Part shown: in pieces, positions 24,455-30,989 of the stretch | How the letters are laid out: each line of letters opens with the position of its first letter | Numbering within the stretch: the stretch's first letter is position 1 | DNA from: AC-51 sp036265325 | Lineage (GTDB): Bacteria; Actinomycetota; UBA4738; HRBIN12 | Assembly: GCA_036265325.1 (NCBI GenBank) | Contig: DATAPH010000019.1 | Span: forward strand, 1 to 34,987 | DNA length: 34,987 bases | Reading direction: 5' to 3' | Notes under the pieces: generated by a model | Database searches by the model: none | Told to the model about the DNA's origin: nothing | Seen by the model: the letters and a program-made list of their open reading frames with translations, nothing else | Translations under genes and position numbers: made by a program

Positions 24455-24499
24455 GACCCCTCGGGGCTAGACTCCGGACGACCGGAGCCCCGGGGGGTC
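24455..24499 (+). repeat. 14-bp inverted repeat overlapping promoter and ribosome-binding site
   Basis: GACCCCTCGGGGCT (24455-24468) pairs with AGCCCCGGGGGGTC (24486-24499) over all 14 positions with one G-U pair; inside it CCGG (24474-24477) pairs with CCGG (24482-24485). The right arm contains the G-run that would serve as the ribosome-binding site of the next gene and ends two bases before its GTG; the left arm ends at the first base of the -10 box. It could act as a T-less terminator of the rplT operon or as a translational lock on read-through RNA. Confidence 0.7.
24468..24473 (+). promoter_or_regulatory. -10 box of the methyltransferase-kinase gene
   Basis: TAGACT, the same hexamer as for metK and pheS. 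Here the start codon is 28 bases downstream, leaving a leader of about 22 bases with a G-run at 24492-24497. RNA started here would lack the left arm of the surrounding inverted repeat. Confidence 0.5.
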
Positions 24500-24501
24500 T
24501 C

Positions 24502-25926
24502 GTGATCTCCAGCACCAAGAACCCGAAGGTCGCGGCGGCGGCCCGGCTTCGCAAGCGCGCGCTCCGCGATGACGACCGACGCTTCCTTGTCGAGGGGGCC
24601 CAGGGCGTGCGCGAGGCGCTCGCCGCCGACCCACCCGCGATCGACACCCTATTCGTCGAGGACGAACTGCACGAACTCGCGGTCCGTGCACGGGAGCGCG
24701 ACGTTGACGTCGTCGCCGCCGCGGGCGCGGTGATGGGCCGGCTCACCTCGACCGTGACTCCGCAGAACATCGTCGGTGTCGGGGACTACGTCGACGTCGG
24801 TCTCGATACCGTTCCCGCGACGGGGTGCGTGGCGGTCCTCCACGAGGTGCGCGATCCCGGCAACGCGGGCACGATCGTTCGATCTGCGGATGCCGCCGGC
24901 GCCACCTCCGTCGTGTTCGGGGCTGCGTCCGTCGACGTCTACAACCCCAAGACGGTGCGCGCGTGTGCCGGCTCGATGTTCCATCTGCCCATCGTCCGAG
25001 ACGTCGCGACCCTCGATGCGATCGATGCGCTTCGCGCGAGCGGCCACCGCGTCCTTGCGATGGATGCCCGCGGCTCCAACTCGCTGTACACGACGGACGT
25101 GAGCGGGCCCGTCGCGTTCGTGTTCGGCAACGAGGCGCACGGATTGCCGCAGGAGATCGTCTCCTCTGCCGACGCGACGGTGCGCGTGCCACACGCCGGT
25201 GCCGCGGAGTCGCTCAACCTCGCGGCCGCCGCCACGATCTGTCTGTTCGAGCACGCTCGCCGTCGCGGCTCGAAGGGGGAGTCGCTCGAGACGCTGATCG
25301 CGGCGGCCGCGCACGACATCCGCTCGCCGCTCACGGCTATGAAGGGCTTCGGGTACGCGCTCGAGAAACGGTGGACCGACATGACCGACGAACAGCGAGC
25401 GCTGATGCTCACCGGGATCGTGCACGACGCGGACCGCATGGATCAGATCCTGCACCTGCTGGTCGACGCCGCCCGGGTGTCGGGCGGCACGCTCGAGCCG
25501 TACCCAGATCGGTGCGACCTCGGTGAGCTCGTCGCGGCGATCGCGGACCTGCAGCGTCGCGATCCCGAGCATCCGCCCATCGGATGGAGCGGCGACCCGG
25601 GCCCGTACTTCCTCGACCCCGTCCGGTTGAAGACGGCGCTGCTGGCGTTCGCGGAGTCCCTCGTGTGGTGGGCGTCCGAGGGCCCGATCGCCGTGCACGC
25701 CGCCGCAGCCGGCGGGATGGTCGAGGTGACCGCGGCGCGTGACGGATCTTCGATCGGCGCCGACAGTGCCGAAGGGTTGTTCCAGGCGAGACGCCCGGGG
25801 ACCGGTGGCGGCTCGAAGATCGGACTCTTCGTGGTCCGCGCGGTCGCCGAAGCACAGGACGGGCGCGCCTGGGCCACGGTGGATGACGGGCGCCTGACGT
25901 TGCACCTCAGCCTGCCGATCTCGTAG
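24502..25926 (+). CDS. Fusion: TrmH/SpoU-family RNA 2'-O-methyltransferase + histidine-kinase-like module
   Basis: One uninterrupted 474-residue frame. Residues 1-250 form a SPOUT methyltransferase: an N-terminal substrate-binding domain (ISSTKNPKVAAAARLRKR, RFLVEGAQGVREAL), then motif 1 DPGNAGTIVRSADA (118-131), motif 2 VFGNEAHGL (207-215) and motif 3 AESLNLAAAA (235-244), the knotted SAM site. This is the usual rRNA methylase between rplT and pheS in actinobacteria. Residues 264-330 are a HisKA-type helix pair with an intact H-box HDIRSPLTAMKGF (His271). Residues 335-474 resemble HATPase_c but are degenerate: the N-box Asn is gone (LLAFAESLVWWA), DxGxG reads RDGSSIG, while a G2-like GGGSKIGLFVVRAVAE remains. 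There is no membrane or sensor domain and no internal start at the junction (near base 25270). The next gene, pheS, has its own promoter. Confidence 0.9.
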   Translation: MISSTKNPKVAAAARLRKRALRDDDRRFLVEGAQGVREALAADPPAIDTLFVEDELHELAVRARERDVDVVAAAGAVMGRLTSTVTPQNIVGVGDYVDVGLDTVPATGCVAVLHEVRDPGNAGTIVRSADAAGATSVVFGAASVDVYNPKTVRACAGSMFHLPIVRDVATLDAIDALRASGHRVLAMDARGSNSLYTTDVSGPVAFVFGNEAHGLPQEIVSSADATVRVPHAGAAESLNLAAAATICLFEHARRRGSKGESLETLIAAAAHDIRSPLTAMKGFGYALEKRWTDMTDEQRALMLTGIVHDADRMDQILHLLVDAARVSGGTLEPYPDRCDLGELVAAIADLQRRDPEHPPIGWSGDPGPYFLDPVRLKTALLAFAESLVWWASEGPIAVHAAAAGGMVEVTAARDGSSIGADSAEGLFQARRPGTGGGSKIGLFVVRAVAEAQDGRAWATVDDGRLTLHLSLPIS

Positions 25927-25944
25927 CAGGCCGGCAGGAACGAA

Positions 25945-25966
25945 CCGGAAAGGCGCCGGAAAGGCG
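25945..25966 (+). repeat. Perfect 11-bp tandem repeat upstream of pheS
   Basis: CCGGAAAGGCG occurs twice in immediate succession (25945-25955, 25956-25966), ending five bases before the pheS -10 box. The period is about one helical turn and the pair covers the -35 region, so it could be an operator or activator site. Confidence 0.6.
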
Positions 25967-25971
25967 ATTGC

Positions 25972-25977
25972 TAGACT
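25972..25977 (+). promoter_or_regulatory. -10 box of pheS, leaderless type
   Basis: TAGACT ends eight bases before the pheS ATG at 25986, with no ribosome-binding site between. Confidence 0.6.
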
Positions 25978-25985
25978 CGCGCGCC

Positions 25986-27041
25986 ATGGACGCTGCCGAG
26001 CTGTTGCGCGCGCTCGATGACGAGCACGCGCGCGGCAAGGCGGCGCTCACCGCGGCAACGACCGTTGACGAGCTCGAAGCCGCCCAGGTCACGGTCCTCG
26101 GCAGGAAGTCCGCGTTCGGACAGCTCCAGCGGGCGCTCGGGACGCTGCCAGACGGCGAGCGTCGCGACGTCGGCGCCCGGGTGAACGCGATCCGCGCGGA
26201 CCTGGTCGAGACGCTCGAGGCACGGCGATCGGAGCTCGGCGCTGCCGCGGAACAAGCGCAGCTCGCGGCCGAGCGGACCGACATCACGCTGCCGGGCCGG
26301 CGCCCTCGCCCCGGTTCACTCCATCCCATCACCCTCGTCGAGCGCGAGATCGTCGACGTCTTCACGTCGCTCGGGTTCCGCGTCGTTGGCGGTCCCGAGA
26401 TCGAGGACGACTGGCACAACTTTCAGGCGCTGAACATCCCGCCCGACCATCCGGCTCGAACGATGAAGGACTCGCTGTACGTCGCGATCCCCGGCCATCC
26501 GGAGCTGCTGCTGCGGACCGAGACATCAGCGGCGCAGATCCGCACGATGCAGTCGCAGCCGCCGCCCGTGTACATCGTGTCGCCGGGCCGCGTCTACCGG
26601 CGGGAGACGGCGGACGCGACGCATCTGCCCGTGTTCACACAGGTCGAGTGTCTCGTCGTCGATGAGGGGATCACCTTCGCGCACCTCAAGGGCACGCTTG
26701 AGGTGATGGCCAAGGCGTTGTTCGGCGACCGGCGACGCATCCGGCTGGGGCCGGCCTACTTCCCGTTCGTCGAGCCGGGCGTCGAGGTCGGCGTGAGCTG
26801 TTTCCGGTGCGACGGGGTCGGCTGCAGCGTGTGCGGCAACGGCTGGATCGAGCTGCTCGGGTCCGGGATGGTTCACCCGAGCGTCCTTGAGAACTGCGGG
26901 TACGACGCGGAGCGATACACGGGCTTCGCGTTCGGTCTCGGCGTCGAGCGCGTGGCCCTGTTGCGGTACGCGATCCCGGATATGCGGATGCTGATCGAGG
27001 GCGACATCCGGATCCTCGAGCAGTTCGGGGTGACGCCGTGA
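25986..27041 (+). CDS. pheS: Phenylalanyl-tRNA synthetase alpha subunit
   Basis: Class II aminoacyl-tRNA synthetase alpha chain, 351 residues. The N-terminal coiled coil spans about 1-95. Motif 1 begins in LHPITLVEREIVDVFTSLGF, motif 2 is in VYIVSPGRVYRRETADATH and the tail FGLGVERVALLRY is motif 3. A four-cysteine insertion (CFRCDGVGCSVCGNG, about base 26800) resembles the zinc-like insertion in some bacterial PheS proteins. The ATG at 25986 fits the -10 box; six further upstream in-frame residues from 25968 would overlap the promoter. The stop overlaps the pheT GTG (GTGA). Confidence 0.96.
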   Translation: MDAAELLRALDDEHARGKAALTAATTVDELEAAQVTVLGRKSAFGQLQRALGTLPDGERRDVGARVNAIRADLVETLEARRSELGAAAEQAQLAAERTDITLPGRRPRPGSLHPITLVEREIVDVFTSLGFRVVGGPEIEDDWHNFQALNIPPDHPARTMKDSLYVAIPGHPELLLRTETSAAQIRTMQSQPPPVYIVSPGRVYRRETADATHLPVFTQVECLVVDEGITFAHLKGTLEVMAKALFGDRRRIRLGPAYFPFVEPGVEVGVSCFRCDGVGCSVCGNGWIELLGSGMVHPSVLENCGYDAERYTGFAFGLGVERVALLRYAIPDMRMLIEGDIRILEQFGVTP

Positions 27042-29416
27042 GGGTGCCGCTCGGGTGGCTGCGGGAGTTCGCGCCGACCGACATGCCGGTCGATGAGCTC
27101 GCGGATGTGATGACGCATCGCGGCGTAAAGGTCGAAGGAGTGCTGCGTCCGTGGGCCGGACTCGATGGCGTCGTCGTCGTCCGGATCCTCGAGGTCCGCG
27201 ATCACCCTCGTTCGGACAAGCTCTGCATCGCCCGGATCCAACACGGCTCGGGCGAGATCGAGCTCGTCGTCGGCGTGCGGAACATGGTCGCGGGCGACCT
27301 CGTGCCGTGGGCGCCCCCCGGCTCGCGCGTGCCGGTCCTCGACGAGCCGCTCGGCCGGCGCGAGATCCGCGGCGTCGTGTCCGAAGGCATGCTGTGCTCG
27401 CCGCGCGAGCTCGCGATCAGCGGGGACCACGAAGGCATCCTGATCCTGAACGATGCAGGCTTCGATGTCGGAACCGATGTCGCGCACGGGCTCGAACTCG
27501 ATCAACCCGTCCTGGATATCGAGGTGGAGCCGAACCGTCCGGACTTCCTGTCGATCCTCGGCGTCGCGCGTGAGGTCGCAGCGGCGATGGGTGTGCCGCT
27601 CGAGGTTCCGGAGCCCAACGTCGGCGAAACCGACGAGGCCGTTGCCGACGTCGTGCCGGTGACGATCGAGGCGCCGGACGCGTGCCCGCGGTACCTCGCG
27701 CGGATCGTCCGCGGCGTTGAGCACCGGCCGTCCCCGCTCCGTACGCAAGCGCGGCTGACCGCCGCCGGCATGCGCCCGATCGACGCGGTGGTCGACGCGA
27801 CGAACTACACGATGCTCGAGCTCGGCCAGCCGCTGCACGGCTTCGACCTTGCGCGACTCGCCGGGCCGGCGATCGTCGTGCGGCGCGCCGCCGATGGCGA
27901 GCAGATGCGCACGCTCGACGACGTTGACCGCTCACTCACGGCCGACGACCTGCTGATCTGCGACGCGGACCGGCCCGTCGCTCTCGCCGGGGTCATGGGA
28001 GGGCAGACCTCGGAGGTGACCGCCGACACACGCGACGTGTTGCTCGAGAGCGCGTACTTCACCCGTGGCGGCGTCCTGCTAACCGCACGCCGGCTCGATC
28101 TGCACTCTGAGGCGTCGCACAGGTTCGAGCGGGGCACCGATCCCGAGGGACTCGAGCGCGCAGCCATAAGGTGTGCCCAGCTGATGACCGCGTGGGCCGG
28201 CGGCATGGTCGCACGCGGGGTCACTGCGGCGGGCGAACTGGCACCGCGGCGCTGGGTCTCGATGCGCCCGGCACGCGCTGCGAAGCTCCTCGGCTATCCG
28301 ATCACACCGGATGACGCCGCGGCGGTATTCGACACGCTCAACATGACGCATCGACCGGCGGGCGACGCGATCGACGTCGAAGTCCCCGGCTACCGGACGG
28401 ACATCGACCGCGAGGTCGACCTGATCGAAGAGGTGCTGCGCGTCCAGGGATACGAGCGCGTCGGGACCGACCTGCCGCGGGCGCCGCATCGAGGCGGCCT
28501 CCCTGACGACCTTGCGTTCCTCGACCGCGCCAAGGACGCCCTCGTCCGCGCGGGCCTCCGCGAGATCCGGCCGGCGCCGTTCGCATCCGCTGACGACCTC
28601 GCCCTGTTCGGGGATGACGACGCGATCGTCGTCGCCAACCCGCTCCGCGCCGAAGAGCGATACCTCCGCACCCGCCTCACGCCCGGCCTGTTGCACGCCG
28701 TCGCGCGCAACCAAGCGCGCGGCGTCGCGCAGGTCGCGCTGTTCGAGGTCGGTACCACGTTCCGGACGGGGGACCCGTTCCGGGAACAGTCCAAGCTCGG
28801 GTTCGCGTTGGCCGGACCGTCGTCCGTCGACTGGTCCTCGGCGCGGCAGCCCTTCGACGTGTTCGACGCGACGGGTGTCGTCGAGGCGGTGCTCGTCGAC
28901 CTCGGCATCACCGGCTGGCGGCTCGAGCCCGACGCCGGTGCGCCGTTCCACCCGGGCCGGTCCGCGCGCGTCGCGATCGATGGCATACATCTCGGGGTCG
29001 TCGGGGAGATCCATCCGCGTGTCGCCGCCTCCCTCGAGATCGAGGGTCGGGTCGCCGCGTGCGCGCTCGGCCTCGGTCCGCTCCGCGCCGCCGCAGCCGA
29101 GCACGCGTTCACGTTCCGCGACGCGCCGCGGTTCCCACCCGTCCGCCGCGACCTCGCGTTCGTCGTGCCGACGCACGCTCCGTTCGCGCGCGTCCGGGAT
29201 GCGCTGATCGAAGCAGGCGAGCCCGAGGTCGCCGCCTGCACCCTGTTCGACGTGTTCGAGGGCCAGCCGCTGGAGCCCGGAACTCGCTCGCTCGCCTTCG
29301 CGGTGCAGCTTCGCGCCCTCGATCGGACGCTCACCGATGAGGAGGCGCAAGCGGTGATCGACCGCATGGTCGCCGCGGTCGCGGACCGGTTCGAGGCCCG
29401 CCTGCGCGCCGGCTGA
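27038..29416 (+). CDS. pheT: Phenylalanyl-tRNA synthetase beta subunit
   Basis: Forms the alpha2-beta2 enzyme with PheS. The 792-residue protein is full length. It begins with the N-terminal VPLGWLREF segment, followed by an EMAP-like tRNA-binding domain (about 40-150, HPRSDKLCIARI), the B3/B4 editing domain (VDATNYTMLELGQPLHGFD), B5 domains, the catalytic-like domain and a C-terminal anticodon-binding FDX-ACB domain (FPPVRRDLAFVV to the end). The GTG start overlaps the pheS stop. Confidence 0.96.
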   Translation: MRVPLGWLREFAPTDMPVDELADVMTHRGVKVEGVLRPWAGLDGVVVVRILEVRDHPRSDKLCIARIQHGSGEIELVVGVRNMVAGDLVPWAPPGSRVPVLDEPLGRREIRGVVSEGMLCSPRELAISGDHEGILILNDAGFDVGTDVAHGLELDQPVLDIEVEPNRPDFLSILGVAREVAAAMGVPLEVPEPNVGETDEAVADVVPVTIEAPDACPRYLARIVRGVEHRPSPLRTQARLTAAGMRPIDAVVDATNYTMLELGQPLHGFDLARLAGPAIVVRRAADGEQMRTLDDVDRSLTADDLLICDADRPVALAGVMGGQTSEVTADTRDVLLESAYFTRGGVLLTARRLDLHSEASHRFERGTDPEGLERAAIRCAQLMTAWAGGMVARGVTAAGELAPRRWVSMRPARAAKLLGYPITPDDAAAVFDTLNMTHRPAGDAIDVEVPGYRTDIDREVDLIEEVLRVQGYERVGTDLPRAPHRGGLPDDLAFLDRAKDALVRAGLREIRPAPFASADDLALFGDDDAIVVANPLRAEERYLRTRLTPGLLHAVARNQARGVAQVALFEVGTTFRTGDPFREQSKLGFALAGPSSVDWSSARQPFDVFDATGVVEAVLVDLGITGWRLEPDAGAPFHPGRSARVAIDGIHLGVVGEIHPRVAASLEIEGRVAACALGLGPLRAAAAEHAFTFRDAPRFPPVRRDLAFVVPTHAPFARVRDALIEAGEPEVAACTLFDVFEGQPLEPGTRSLAFAVQLRALDRTLTDEEAQAVIDRMVAAVADRFEARLRAG

Positions 29417-29437
29417 CGCCGCCCGGAGCACCCCCGC

Positions 29438-29443
29438 TACACT
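29438..29443 (+). promoter_or_regulatory. -10 box of argF, leaderless type
   Basis: TACACT in the 35-base gap after pheT, ending eight bases before the argF ATG. No ribosome-binding site is seen. Confidence 0.55.
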
Positions 29444-29451
29444 CGGGCGCG

Positions 29452-30372
29452 ATGGCCCGCGACTACTTGTCCGTCGACGATCTGTCCGTGCCTGAGCTCG
29501 CCTCGGTCCTGTCGCTCGCCGGCAAGCTCAAGTCGGATCGGCATATGCACGCCGACGCGTTCGCGGGTCGCTCCGCCGCGTTGATCTTCGAGAAATCCTC
29601 CACGAGGACACGCGTGTCGTTCGAGGTGGGAGTCGCGCAGCTCGGCGGCCACCCGATCACCCTGTCCTCGGGCGACCTCCAGCTCGGCCGAGGCGAGACG
29701 ATCGAAGACACCGGCCGCGTGCTCTCGCGCTACGTCGATGTGATCGTGTTGCGGACGTTCGAACAGGAGCGCCTCGAGGCGCTCGCGAGCGCGGCGTCGG
29801 TCCCCGTGGTGAACGCGCTCTCGGACTTCGAGCATCCGTGTCAGGCGCTGGCGGACCTGTTGACGATCGAGGAGCACCTCGGCGGCCTGGCGGGCCGCAT
29901 CCTCACGTACGTCGGCGACGGGAACAACGTCGCGCATTCCCTCCTGCTCGCCGGCGCGAAGGCGGCGATGACGGTCCGCGTCGCCACGCCCGTCGGGTTC
30001 GAGCCGATCCCGCAGGTCGTCGAGCGCGCCGAGGAGATCGCGGCCGACACCGGCGGCTCGATCGAGGTCGGCACGGATCCCAGCGGCGCAGCGGCCGGCG
30101 CGCATGTGCTCTACACCGATGTGTGGGCCAGCATGGGCCAGGAGGAAGAGGCCGAGGAGCGCGCCCTGATCTTCCGGCCTTATCAGCTGAACGAAGCGCT
30201 GATCGACGCCGCCGATCCCGGCGTCCTCGTGATGCACTGCCTGCCGGCGCACCGCGGCGAGGAGATCTCGGACCGCGCCATCGACGGCGACCGGTCCGTG
30301 GTGTTCGACCAGGCGGAGAACCGGCTGCACACGCAGAAGGCGCTGCTGGTCTTCCTGTTCGGCCTGGCCTGA
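29452..30372 (+). CDS. argF: Ornithine carbamoyltransferase
   Basis: Makes citrulline from ornithine and the carbamoyl phosphate supplied by CarAB. The 306-residue protein has the carbamoyl-phosphate loop SSTRTRVSFE, the HPCQALADLLT segment, and the ornithine-binding MHCLPAHRGEEIS, which separates it from aspartate carbamoyltransferase. In many actinobacteria pheT is followed by argCJBDF and argRGH; here only argF remains at this locus. Confidence 0.95.
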   Translation: MARDYLSVDDLSVPELASVLSLAGKLKSDRHMHADAFAGRSAALIFEKSSTRTRVSFEVGVAQLGGHPITLSSGDLQLGRGETIEDTGRVLSRYVDVIVLRTFEQERLEALASAASVPVVNALSDFEHPCQALADLLTIEEHLGGLAGRILTYVGDGNNVAHSLLLAGAKAAMTVRVATPVGFEPIPQVVERAEEIAADTGGSIEVGTDPSGAAAGAHVLYTDVWASMGQEEEAEERALIFRPYQLNEALIDAADPGVLVMHCLPAHRGEEISDRAIDGDRSVVFDQAENRLHTQKALLVFLFGLA

Positions 30373-30377
30373 CCGCC

Positions 30378-30989
30378 GTGGCCGCGACGCTCACGCGTCG
30401 ATGGTTCGATCGGCCGTCGACGACCGTCGCGCCCGCGCTGATCGGCCGCCATCTCGTCCGGCGCTTCCCCGACGGGTCTGAAGCACGCGTACGGATCGTC
30501 GAGACGGAGGCGTATCGGTCCGACGACCCAGCGAGCCATTCCTTCCGTGGGCCGACCGCGCGGAACCGCACGATGTTCGGACCGGCCGGACATCTCTACG
30601 TCTATCTGATCTACGGATTGCACCACTGCCTGAACGTTGTCACCGGCGGACCGGAACGAGCGTCCGCGGTGCTGCTGCGGGCCGCCGAACCGGTGGAGAA
30701 CCTGCCGATCCTGTCCGAGAACCGGGGCGTCACGGACGTGCGGGCGCTGTGCCGGGGCCCCGGCCGGCTCGCACAAGCGCTCGGCGTCGACCGGTCGCTC
30801 GACGGGATCGACCTGCTGACGTCTCACGAGCTCTGGATCGAAGCCGGAACGCCGGTGCCGCGCGCTCGGCTGAGCGTGACGCCCCGCGTCGGCATCTCCG
30901 TCGCGACGGAGATGCCGTGGCGTTGGCTGGAGACGGGCTCTCGATGGGCGACGTCGGTCACGCCCCGGCCGGCGGCCGGGCGACCGTGA
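30378..30989 (+). CDS. mpg: 3-methyladenine DNA glycosylase (Aag/MPG family)
   Basis: Excises alkylated purines from DNA. The 203-residue protein has the family signatures RIVETEAYRSDDPASHSFRG (catalytic Glu in ETEAY), MFGPAGHLYVYLIYGLHHC, and the C-terminal RVGISVATEMPWRW. The GTG at 30378 is five bases after the argF stop, so the two are likely co-transcribed. Its 3' end overlaps the 3' end of the convergent PBP gene by 32 bases (30958-30989). Confidence 0.93.
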   Translation: MAATLTRRWFDRPSTTVAPALIGRHLVRRFPDGSEARVRIVETEAYRSDDPASHSFRGPTARNRTMFGPAGHLYVYLIYGLHHCLNVVTGGPERASAVLLRAAEPVENLPILSENRGVTDVRALCRGPGRLAQALGVDRSLDGIDLLTSHELWIEAGTPVPRARLSVTPRVGISVATEMPWRWLETGSRWATSVTPRPAAGRP

